DNA of 64,000 nt, taken from NCBI GenBank assembly GCA_025331565.1, contig JAFREQ010000130.1, forward strand, positions 1,369,001 through 1,433,000, written 5' to 3'. Under the pieces are notes generated by a model. The model worked only from the letters and a program-made list of their open reading frames with translations. It was not told the DNA's origin and made no database searches. Both the position numbers and the translations under genes were made by a program. Below are positions 13,563-25,330 of this stretch, one piece after another. The DNA comes from Holacanthus passer (lineage: Eukaryota; Chordata; Actinopteri; Pomacanthidae). The first letter of the stretch is position 1. Each line of letters opens with the position of its first letter.

Positions 13563-14884
13563 GCATAAAGCTGAAGTTCACTTCTGAGGACAAAGATATA
13601 AACTACTTTGACAGTTAAGTGATTATTAAAGGTCCATTAATGTAAATGCAGAAAATACATGTAATGGCACCAATAGTTATTATCGCTCGAGCATGCAAGG
13701 AAAAAGTGTGGTGAATAACTGAGGGACCAAAGCAACACGGTCATGTTTTGTCATGGTGCAATGTAAAGAATGAAGAGTACACGGAGTCCGGCCTGGCTTT
13801 CCTGCTGGCCAGTTGTCTGTTTTGACATGCTTTCACAACATTAATCTTGTTCCTCCATGTGTTCACGATGGGGAGGCTACGGCCTGTGGCTAATCTGGGT
13901 AAGAATGTAGACAGATGTATTAACAGCGGGAGGGAATGTACTCGCTGTCATGATATACAAACTCTAAACAAGAACACAGGTTCTGCCGAGTTCAGTCAGT
14001 CACCGCAGCCTTTCAGTGAGCGCTGTGAACCGAATCGGTGACACAAGGTTTCTGATAAAGAGGCTGGGTGTGACCAAATGTATGTGATCCATCCACATGT
14101 TGCACAAATTGTTCAGACAGGAAGGATTAATAATCCTGCTGTGGTTCAAGTGAGATGCTGCCACAAGCCGAGAGGTCGTCCTTAAGTCAACCAAAGAGTG
14201 AAGAGCCGAATTTGCAAGAGTAGAAATTAAATAACACACAGTTCACCTGAAAACCTAAATAGATCACATAGAATAAATAAGTATAACAAAACCCAGTAAA
14301 TGTAAAAAATGTAAATCACATTTTTTTTGTAGATGTTGGATGCTGTACTTCTTTGACGAAGCGTCTCCACATGCTTCCAGTTTCGCACCAAGCTGAACAA
14401 AAACACTGAATTTAAATTGGTGTTTCTTCAAGAATAAGTTCAGGACCACTGGTGTTTCGGTGCCAGTTAAATACTATTTACTTAAATCATCTTAAGTAGC
14501 AGCATTTATAACCCTGTCACATAAACCAAAATAGACCAGACTCCATTCAGCTCCTCTCTTTATCTCCCCGTCTGATTCTTTCCATCAAGTCAAAAGCTGA
14601 CCTCTTTAACCCCGCGGTGACCCCTGCCGCCCCCACCAGCGGCAGACTGAATGAAGCACAGGAAAAACGCCGCCTCACAGCCTGCAGGAAGCCCCTGACC
14701 TTTGACCCCACCACCTCCCTTTAGGGGTTTTTTCGCACTGGGAGGTGACGCTTTTCCACACCGTTTGACCTGGTTCTCTCTTCAGCACTGTGCTTACACA
14801 AGACCTGTGGCGGCGGGGAAGTCATTACACCTCAACTATTTCACAAGTCAACGTTAACTCACTATTCATGCGCAGAGCGTTAGG

Positions 14885-15175
14885 ACTGGCACTAAGAATT
14901 GTTATCAATTAATCTGATTAGCATTGATTATCAGTAATTAACTGGTGAATCATTTAGTCAATGAAAAGTCATAAAACAGTAGAAAGTGTCACATTTTTCG
15001 TATCATTCATTTGGCTTCTTCACGATTCTTGATTTGTCCAACCAATGACCCAAAACCCAAAGATATGAATTTTGAATAACAAAAAAAAATCTCACCAGAA
15101 AATGTTTGGATTTTTTCTTTGAAAAATGATTTGCTGAGTGACCGATTATCAAAATGGTTAATGCCTTTTTTCTTT
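14885..15175 (+). repeat. Dispersed AT-rich repeat, copy 1
   Basis: It contains runs of ATTAATC/TTAGTC and, in order, GAAAAGTCATAAAACAGT, TTGTCCAACCAATGACCC, AACCCAAAGATATGAA, CCAGAAAATG and CCGATTATCAAAATGG. The same order is found at 59.96-60.23 kb and in a repeat I recognise as abundant in fish genomes. The superfamily is not certain. Overlapping short open frames here are not genes. Confidence 0.6.
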
Positions 15176-17156
15176 CTATTGAAGAAGTGGAGTGTGTTTG
15201 TGTTTTGTGTGAGAGCAGACACAGACAAACCCGGTGTCTGTCATAAAGACTTTTTTCTAACACAGGATCGACTTTGTACTTTGAGCAGCCATGTTATCTT
15301 TCTGCTCAAATATGGCAGACGCATCCTTGAACAAAGTCTATTATACAAATTCCTTCTGCAAATACACTTTAATTGTCAGTAAGTAAAATGCCAAATTGCA
15401 TGGTGTGACTGTGCGTGTGTCTACATCTTAGTGACATGTGACGTATCCACCCGTGACAAAAGGTCTTGTGATGTGGTGAACACTGGTTGAACACAATATT
15501 CTGTCTCACAGATTTGTTGTGTGTCAGCAGAACAAGCAGTTGTGGTCTCTGCATCTCCTTTATTGCTCTTGAACACACACGGGCCGACCTTTGACCTCAC
15601 AGGTTCCCAGATGTTCTCTGAGGACCCCGGCACGCCCGGACGGCCTCAAACGAGCAGTGCCTGCAGACAAATGGACAACATACCTGCAACGGAGCAGCAG
15701 ACCGAACCGGCCGACTCTGATCCCACTGCGAACGCTTTAAACTGTTGCAGCTGGCTCTCTGAAGTTTTTGCTTTGATTTGGTCGGCTGTTGTCGGCTTGT
15801 AGTCTTTTGCTTGTGGAGGCGAAAGAGAAGAAACCACAGTCAGTGGGTGAAATTGTGGATCTGGTAGACTAAACAACCGGTCTTTCTCTTTTTTTCTCAG
15901 CCTGATTTGTCCTGCTCGAACATTTTAACGGACTCTGATGAGGGTTGACTAGTGCCAGACAGACGACAGAAACTACAGGCGGGGGTCACAGACTCTCGGC
16001 CCTGATCGGCGGTTGCCTTGAATTGTCAGGTCTAATGGCTGAGGAACTTGTTATCTTTTCATTTACAAATGGCCCCTGCACTCTCTGATAACCTCCTTCA
16101 ATCTAAGTCACTTTCTCTCTCATTGTGATTCAACTTTCTCTCACAGTTGTAAATGCGAAAACAGCAGCGGAAAGAAAAGGAACCTCGCCAGGGAGCAGGG
16201 AAGGAGACGGAGGAAGGAGAAGGAGGAAGGAATGGAAAAACAGGGATTACTGCCCCACATTGTCCGGCTGCTAATCCCTCCTCTGCTCCACACAAAAACA
16301 TTTGACACCTTTCAGGGGCTCAGCCCGACACTTCCAGTCACTCCCACACACTCGGGGTTACACAAACTCACACAACATGGAGGCGCACATTCACAGCCTC
16401 GCGGATTCAAAGTGTTTCCTCACTCCGTCCACGCCGCTTGTCAGACAGCATGAAATCTGCCCTTCGCTGGAGGAGGGGGCTCTCGTCTGTTACACCCCCG
16501 CTTCTCCTTCCTCTTCGCTTTCATCCATTCTCCATGGCTCCGCCCTCCTTCGGGGCCCCAGAAGGCCTTTGTGCAGATCGATGGCCTGTGGCTAGCCTGG
16601 AAGAAGGGTTACACAGAGTCCACCGCTCCCACTGATGCAGGAGTTTTCATGAAGGGGAATATTCAAATCTACTGTTCGATGTTGCTCCTGTGATGAACAA
16701 CCAGTCCTCAAATCATTCTTAATTTAAAAACCACACGATAAAATATTCAGAACTTTTACTTAAAGTCGAACCACAAAGGAAAAGAAACACATCACATCAT
16801 GTAGATTTTCACTTAAGTAGAAGTACAGATGTATTAGCAGTACTTAGGGAGGCTTCATTCTGTTTTTCTAATTTTAAACAAGACACAAACCAACAAGAAC
16901 CTGATCCTACTAGCAAGTATTATGTGCAGAGCTGATATCTGGCATCTTATTCCTCTGTGTCAGGAAGCTTCTCCAAAATATTTAAACAAATAAATGAACC
17001 AAAATTCATTCATTCATGAGGCAGCAGCATCCTCAGTGTTCTTATATCACTGAATCATCATTATCATTATTAATACATTAACATGTAGCATGGAGTGACA
17101 AGATATATTTTATTAACTGCTGTCAGATACTAAATGTAGTGGAGCAGTCGTAGTAC

Positions 17157-17181
17157 AAGTACAGTACAGTACAGTACTGCA
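17157..17181 (+). repeat. (ACAGT)n short tandem repeat
   Basis: The pentamer ACAGT recurs about four times in GTACAGTACAGTACAGTAC, followed by an inverted echo CTGCAGTACTT. Confidence 0.7.
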
Positions 17182-18392
17182 GTACTTCCACCTCTGCAAA
17201 GACACTGACATTATATTTGTGGTTTCACAATGAAAAGATTTTCTGTTAAATTGAGGCGACACCTCTTTGGCTGTTTCATAGCACGGAAATTATTTTGTCA
17301 CTTTCTTGCTTGACAAAGAAAAAGTGCTATATTTCATGTACATGATCATTTGAAATCAAGACTTTTTCGTCGTCTTAAATGTGAAATGTTTCCTGCCTGT
17401 TCCTCTCGCTCTCTGTAATTGACGCCGTCCTGCTCTTCTCACATCTTCCTCTCTGGGCGGTGACTTCGCAGGTGAGGTGCGACCTCCGTGACCTTTTGAC
17501 TCACCCGCTTTCCCCTCCTTCTCATTTGGAAAGAATTTATTTTCAGTTCCCTATTTCCTCTCCACTGCCCCTCGCTCTCTCCAGCGGCCCCGCCCCCTCG
17601 ATGCCCCCTCCTGGGGCAGTTAAAGTGCAGCTGTCGCTCTCAGCTCTCTATTATCCGGCCCGAGGGGCTGAGGAGGGCAGAGGAGGCGGAGGAGGCGGAG
17701 AGGGTGGAAAAAAAGAGAGGAAAGTATGGGATGATATTTTAGCATTTCTGGGAAGCCGTGGGTGTATGATTACTTGAACAAGTGTTACCCCGCTTCTTTT
17801 CTCCCCTCCTCTTCTTCGCTTCCTTAAAAAAAATAAAATGCCAGAATCCTAAACCAAAGAAGCAGACATTGTGTTTCCAGGGTGAGACGGGGCATCGGCT
17901 GTTTTCTGACCTGCTTTGTTTTTTTAAATGAAAACTTTAGCAATAAATAAATGAGTGAAATATGATGGATATTGGTACGTTTACGATACCTGAGCTTGAG
18001 ACTGTGGACATGTTGTTTGATACAAAAAGCATCTTTATATCATATGAGGTGAAAATATATAATATTACCTTGATGAAGTGTGGAAGAGTCCACCTGTTTG
18101 ATTTAATGAAACTCTCCCATTACAAATTAATTTCATTCATTCAAAATTAAACCACAAACAAACTACACCAAACATAACTTATCTTATTCACTCATTTAAA
18201 TTACAAGAAATGATGAAAAATAATTTGTGTGTTTCTTAAATGACTCATTAAAAAGCTTACAAGTATACAGTTGTGTCCTGCTTGTCTGTGTGTTATGAGT
18301 TTGTGGTTGACAGCAGGTTCAATCAAATGTTTTATTATTGTCGAATCATATTTTCAGTCCCCGGATCAAAACTCTGTTAAAAACCACATTGT

Positions 18393-18508
18393 AAATTTCC
18401 TCATCGTGGGACAATCAGGGAGCATCTTGTCCTTGAATTCCCTGGAAAACAGAGCGTCTTCACTCGGGACCTCAATTCAATTTCCCTAGAGGGATTAATA
18501 AAGTGCCT
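18393..18508 (-). repeat. Two LINE-type tails, minus orientation
   Basis: AATTTCCTCATCGTGGGAC at the left and CAATTTCCCTAGAGGGATTA followed by ATAAAG at the right are both reverse-complement versions of the fish LINE tail. Either two insertions lie side by side or one tail has been duplicated. Confidence 0.5.
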
Positions 18509-19709
18509 TCTTCGTGGTTAAAGCAGGTTAACATGGCTGATGTTCGCTCCACCAACCAGCTACGTCGCCTCCACCAGGAGGAAACCGCCACGTTAACCGA
18601 TCTCCTTTCGCCCGTCTGTCTGTCGGCTCGGCCGCCATCCTATCCATCCCGGATCAATTTGGCCGAGTTGAACGAAGGGTCGAGGCAATTTAACACTCGT
18701 CCCACATTGTAAAACAGCAGAGGAAGGGTCAGGGCCGGGCAGGTGGAGGTCAGCTTTGCGACGGCCGTCTGAATTCCTGGTGAGCATGATCGTAAAATTG
18801 ATTTTGTTTTGTTTGGGGTTTTTTTCTGTGTGTCTACACTCGGCGTCTTCAAAAAGCTCTTTGAGGGTTGAATAAATCATAAGTCTGGTCATATTCTGTA
18901 TTTTTCTAATTGCACAACAAGTATTCCTTGTGTCGCCAGAGCCTGATTCCTCTTATTCCTCAGCGCCATAGAGCGCCATTGTTGTTCCGAAACTATTTAA
19001 AACACATCAATGAAGCGCACTGTTGCACTGGCTGACATGTCCCGTCATTAGCATGAATAAGAGCACTGTAGTTTATTTTGAGTCAATCCCACATACACCT
19101 TCCTGCCGCTGGACATACTCTCCGGAGCAGCGATCATGTATTCATCCACAGCTGAAAATAGTCCCCAACAAAAGCACCATGTCCTTCTGTTTAAGTGAGG
19201 TTTGCTAAGTGACCAGTTTTTAAGGACGCTGCGAAGCCTCAGAAAATACAACACATTTAACAGGTTTCAGTCTTCAACAGCAGCAAATGGGCTTGAGGCC
19301 GAGAGACAGGATGGAAAAGTTGAAAAGCACGAAGTTGAGACGAACAAGGATTTTTCATGGGTTTTTGCCAGCAATAAAAAAAAAAAAAGAAAAACATCGG
19401 CCTAATTCTATAAAACTTGGTTTAACGGTTAAAGTTTAATATTAAGTTTGGCTTGAGAAAGTCAATGAGGATCATCACAAGTATAAAAGTACAACAAACA
19501 ATCTGCTCTTACTTGTGTGTGTTTCACTCTGATTGTGTTTGCGTGTATGTAAATGTGTGTGTGTGCCTATATAAGTGTGTGTGTGTGTAATTTAGTCAGT
19601 AAATGTTAGTCATTACTGTTGGTCTCTAGAAACGGGGAAGGAAGGAAGTAATGCAACAAGCAGCCTTCTAGGGTTTCATGGTAATCACCAGGCCAATTAT
19701 GAGCAAGTA

Positions 19710-19712
<3 letters not shown>

Positions 19713-19752
<40 letters not shown>
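19713..19752 (+). repeat. (AC)n microsatellite
   Basis: Uninterrupted AC array of about 20 units. Confidence 0.95.
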
Positions 19753-19755
<3 letters not shown>

Positions 19756-22700
19756 GCTAGTATCAAGCCGGGTTATGGTTTATTTCATTTCTGTTGTCAT
19801 AACAGAGGCTTAACTCCTGCGTTTGCAGTTTCCTCCCACGATGTCACCAGATGATGTTTCATTGAGAAAACTGCAGACGGAACTTACCTGACTTCACTTT
19901 CACCAACGAGTCGACTCGAGCAGCTTCTGTGAATGACGGCGTTTTTTTCCTGCTGTAACAGATGGCACTTACTTCCCTTTCACTGGATATCTATGATACA
20001 GGCTGCGACAGCATCAGTGTTCTCAGTTTGCCATCAGCAGATGTTTGTTAGATACTGTGGACTCATAGACTGATGGTACCACGCTCAGATAAGGCATCGA
20101 GTCGACTTCATCAGCTCATGTAATATTTCCACCTATGCCCTTGTAGTTTCTTACATTAACATGCAGACAAACCAAAACCTAAAAGACTTTGTTCAAAGTC
20201 TGTTCTTGAGACGTTCTAATGCAAAACTTTATTTAATGATTTCAGTGATGAATGAAGTTGAACCAACTCTGATCTCACTGAGCTTTCCTGTCGTAGAAAT
20301 TCAGTGCATTCATTTCCTTAACATATTCCTCCATGGTGTTTTTTTGTTGTCGCTGTTTTTTGAGAAGTCATGTTACCAGAAGCCTCTTTCCGTCAGCATA
20401 ACATAGCAGCAGTTTGCTAAATCCGCTTAAACCCCTCTTTGCTCAGAGGTTTAACGTGTCTGGATTCCGGCGGAAGAGAAGAGCCGTCGACACAAAGAGG
20501 AGATTGATTTCAGGACGCTTCCTCTTCTTACCTTTCACCCACGTGTCAGCCCGACAGGCGGAGGCCCGCAGGCCTGGTGTCGGGGCTCAGGTCAGAGGTT
20601 GTGGAGTTTCTTCTCTGCTGAACCCCAGAACCAGCTGATGCAGATTCAGGACTGTTTTTTTTCCACCATTGTTTTCTGGCTTGGAGTCTTCTTCATTTTG
20701 CTGCAGCATATCTTGGTCTGTTACACCTGTCGATCAGTGCATGTGCGTCCTGAACAAAACAGGAACCCACCCACAGAAAAACAGCTCCAGGGAACCTTTA
20801 AGTAAATGTTGCTCAAACAGAAATTCAAATTCATGTTCTGTGAAAGCGCTTTTTCCTCTGGTAATGATTCGGATCTCAGTTACGTTCATGTCCAGTACAA
20901 AGTGCCAATGTTTGTCCACCACATTGTTTTGGACACTTTGTGCAAATGTTCAACAGTTAATTTTGGTGACACTAAACCAAATATCTCTGTGTCCAAGGTA
21001 AACCTCACTTCACATGTAGATATTTGATTCAAGGTTCTTTGATGAGGCCTTGTGAATGTGCATGAAAAAAAAACTGAACATAAACTTTCTCAGTACATTT
21101 AAAATGGCAGTTTTTTTTGTTCTTTTCATCTGTTTAAGTTGTTCATAATTCAGACAGAAGATGAGGTCAGAACCAGACGCTGGAGCATCAATAATAATTA
21201 TATTGTTAATGTGATCAAAATGAGTAGTGACATTTTTGTATCTTAGTTTCTCTTCACATCCTGAGATAACGCCCTCGCTGGACACTTAGTGGGTGGCGTT
21301 GATTTCTAAAGAAGAGCACATTTAACCTTGTAGTAGATCCATGAGTGCAAAGCAAGTATGTCAGAGGTGCTGAATAAGAAAATGTCTTATCATTAGCATG
21401 TAGATTCTATATCTTAAAGCTTACAACAAAATAATAACACTGAGGAAGATAATGGATTTAACTAGGTGGAATTATCCTTTAAAGTCCCCTGTGTTGATGA
21501 ACATCCACCCTGCTGACGTGTCCTTGAGCCAGACAGTGAACCTCCGACCAGCTCCAGGGTCCTATTGTGCATCTGACCTCCGACCTTTCTCCTCCAGGAA
21601 TCAATAATCAGACATTATGAAATGAGGTGAGGAGTAAAGTTAAGTGTCGAGCGCCTCTTGGGGAGGAGGGTGGTGGTGGTGGTGGGAGGGGGGGCGGGGG
21701 TGCAGCCAGGGAAAACATTACATTAGACACACTAAAATATTTACAAGCCTCCGTCGGCTCCTGAGCCTCCAGCCTTCATCAAGTGCCAGGGCTCTGCCAT
21801 CCGGTGTGGCCCCCGCTGTTTGTTAATGGACTTCCTCCTCTCCTCCGACAGAAGGTTGGCTGCTGTGTTTACGCGCTCGAGGCCTTTTTCAACACAGAGT
21901 ATCTGGGAACAGTAACAGGTTGGAGCCGTGAAGCAACGAAGACTGGTTTAGGAAAACGAGAGATGTTTGAGTCACTCAATCGCAATTTTTCTCGTCTTCT
22001 GCGGACGTTGTGCAGAGTTGTTTGCAATAACTGGAAGAAGAATCTGCAGAAAAGACACTGGGTGAAATAAATAAATGGACACTTATTGATACAGTGTGAA
22101 GAAAAGTGGGTTAATGCCATACAAGGGAATAATGTCTTTGTTATTTTTAGACAGACAGAAGGAGGAAAACTGTGTCTCAGTAGCTGTTAGTTTGTCTTTA
22201 GGTGTGAAGATCTGAGACGCAACCGGTGATCTGGTGATGTTTTAGTCTCCTAAAAGAGATACGGTATGTTTAAGGGATGAATGTCAGATACATCAGTTTA
22301 TTCTTCTTAAAAGTGTGTAAAATGTATTTACAGATTTAAAAAGTATCTGCACTTTTTGGGAGTTATTGCCTCTAAGTCATGTTTGATATTGATATTGATT
22401 CACCAGATGGTTTGTTTCCACCTCAGAAGTCGTCCTTGGAAGCTGTTTGGAAAAAAATTCGCTTTCACAAAAATACCTGGCAGGTGACTGGATGAACCAT
22501 CTTTCTATCATCACACACATCTGACCTAAATGCAGCTCAAGAAAAAGCAGCTTCTGAAAAAGACAAGCCAGCAACAGCTTCCATTCACCTCCTTCCTCCC
22601 ATTCACAGGCAGCGAGCGAGGGTTCATTCAGACCAAGGACGGCCTCTGTTTGTCTGAACCCCGGTGTCTCTTTTTTCCATTTTAAGCCGCTGCCGGCTAA

Positions 22701-23469
22701 TGGTCCAATATGATGTGTATTTATTTATCTCCCGCGTTGGCCTGACAACAGAGACGCAAGACGATTCAAAGGAGACGTACAAAGAGAGACACACAGCAGA
22801 GTCTATATTTACCTCTGTTCTTCTGAATGAGGATAATATTAAACATGAGGATCAGTGAAGGCGAGTTCAAGAACCGATGTGTCAGTGGAAAACTGTCACT
22901 TCACATCTGTGGACGAACTGGGAAGATTTCTCCTCAGCCCTGAAGAGCTGAAATCAAGGAGCTCTCATGTATGAAAGTGTGGTACACTTAAAAAAAAAAA
23001 GAAATGTATGGTCACTCTTATGTGTACTCCACCTCCAAGTCAATATTTGCATGTTACTATGATTTTAGGTATTTATACTTTATTTAAGCTATTTGAATCT
23101 AGCACAATATTCCACACTTACACATTTTAATGTGGGGTTAAGTATTAATTTAGGAGGAAAATGTAGAGCGGAACCAACGAGCCCAGGTGTAGTTGGGGGG
23201 GGGACCCCTCCCTCAGAGAAACAGGCGGATCACGTCTTCACTCTTCTGACTTCTCTACTGTGTTCACAGAGTTGAGGGCTTCCAACTCAAAATCATTTGT
23301 TACCGTGGTAACTCACCTTGAGACCCGTAACAGAGGTCGTTGAAGGAAGCCGATGTTTGCTCGGTCGGCCTGTTGGCGTTTGCATCAACAGAAGAATCCA
23401 CGTACACTCATATTCACGCTCCACTGCTCTGATCCATGTCGTCAGTCTGTCGGTCCAGTCCAGGAACAA

Positions 23470-23906
23470 CTGTAGATAAAGTGATGGAATATAGTTATTG
23501 ATGCTACTTTACTGACGACGGTTTTACAAAGTCTTCCTGAGTCCATGTAGTAATCTCCTTCATCCAACCATGTGTTCACAAAGTGTTGAACCTCTCTCCA
23601 TCCAACGACTGAGTCTTTCCAGGATGAACCTTTCATACCCAATCATGATACTATCACCTGTTACCAATGAACCTGTTTACCTGTGGAAGGATCCAAACAG
23701 GTGTTTTTGGATCAGTCCACAACTTTCACAGTCTTTTGTTTGAAACATGTTGCTGCCATCAAATCCAAAATAAGCAGATATTTACGAAACTCAATGAAGT
23801 TGATGATCAAACATTAAATATATTGTCTTTGTACTGTTTTTAATTGAGTCTATATGTTGAGTTATGTTTCTCACAATGTCCCAACTTTTTTGGAATGAGG
23901 GTCGTA
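23470..23906 (-). mobile_element. Tc1-like DNA transposon remnant with internal deletion
   Basis: On the minus strand an ATG at 23601 starts MERGSTLCEH and then soon stops. This resembles the start of a fish Tc1-like transposase (MGRGS.LCEQ). The plus-strand text around it (ACCCAATCATGATACT, CACCTGTTACCAATGAACC, CAAACAGGTGTTTTTGGA, ATGTCCCAACTTTTTTGGAA) matches a transposon end I recognise from many fish genomes. Most of the transposase is gone. The right end is near GGGTCGTA at 23906; the left end is uncertain. Confidence 0.65.
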
Positions 23907-25172
23907 TGTGTGATGAGAGATAAGACTAATGATAGAGGCCAAGAAATTGAGAGTTTCTTCATTTGAGAAAAGATTAAATATGCAGCCTCGAGGCAAAACT
24001 CAAAATGTCTGTAGCAGCAATGCATTCTGGTCTATTAAAACCACTGCAGATGTAGAAATGTGTCTGATGTAGTAGATTAACTTTTATGTCCAGTTTCAAT
24101 GTATTTATCCTGGATGAGGCAGCCAAACAAATATTTAGATCAAGTCTTCAAGTTCATCACCTGTCAACATTAGATTATCATGACGTGATCATACAAATGA
24201 TTTGCTCTTCTTGTATTTCAATTCAAAAATCAAACCAGGAAGGTAAACATTTATGTCATGAAAAGAAATCTCTCTCTTGCATCAGTAACATAACATTGAG
24301 AAAGGCGAATTAAAGCTGCCAAGATGTTTTATCGTGTATCTTAAGCAAATTTCATCACACCAGTCCAGTTCTGAGTTACAGCCACAGCAGCGTCATGTAT
24401 GAGTTACATATTGTGTCTATTTCGGTAGATGTCAACAATCCTGTGAAGTATTCTGTTTATCACCCAATAGTTGGTGAAGTGTGCCGAGATGCTGAAGTGA
24501 TGAGCCGCTATTTCCTCCCACTGTCTCCCTTATTAGCTCCCTCTTTCCCCGGCTCTGTCGCTGAAGTGGCACAGTTGTGTCAGCAGGATTACTCATACCT
24601 GGGCTGGATAAACTGGGCTGGATCTGCCTTAATCACCCACTTCCACTTCCTGTTCCTCGACGTGCCAACGACCTGCCGTGGGCGGACGCTGATGACGGGA
24701 AGCAGTGCGGCCGAACCGGCGGGAACCAGGAGGGAGCGATTGACTGGGATGTTATTATAGTTTCACTGTGGGAAAAGTGTGGATGTCTGAACACACATTG
24801 GGATCGATGCAGGTTCACACGGAAGATGCTCTGTTGCACGAAAGCGTCAGAAAGGAAAAAGACGAGAGAGAATCCTGCAAACTGTCCAAAGCTCACAGGT
24901 TTTATATTAAAACGCAAGCAACATTTTGATCTTGCAAGAATCTCCCTCATATCTTTACATTAAGAAAATCTGTCATTGCAAGTAGATTAATTCATTTGTT
25001 AATTAGTTATGACCCAGAAATATGAATACCATCATAATAACAACAACAAATCAAATTCGCTGGAAAAATGACGGCACAGACCAAAACATTTCCAAAACAG
25101 AATTCATTATTAAAAATGTAAAGTATTTGATAATGGAGTGATCAATAAGAGTACAGTCAATAAAAGGCAAAA

Positions 25173-25330
25173 GTAGATAGATAGATGTACTTTATTTGTC
25201 TCAAACTGGGAAATTCATGTGCTGCAGCAGCGACAGTATGAGTTGACACAACACAAAATATATCACATTAAATAACAAGATATAACGTCATTATGTTTTA
25301 ACTATGTGCAGAAAATTAGACAGAACCTGA
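25173..25330 (+). repeat. LINE-type 3' tail
   Basis: A short (GATA)n run precedes GTACTTTATTTGTCTCAAAC, TGGGAAATTCATGTGCTGC and an AT-rich segment. This layout (ACTTTATT.ATCCC..GGGAAATT) is the usual tail of fish non-LTR retrotransposons and related short elements. No reverse transcriptase remains. Confidence 0.55.

Larger units (their letters stand above)
9178..19712. other. Gene-free stretch, 3' side of dusp6
   Basis: No supported gene. Besides the dispersed repeat and LINE tails listed, it has complex, GC-balanced islands at about 9880-10330, 11340-11620, 14580-14830, 16000-16100 and 17460-17720 that may be regulatory. Stretches between them are AT-rich and unremarkable. The 105-codon frame at 17460 is Pro/Gly-rich low-complexity translation. 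Confidence 0.55.
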
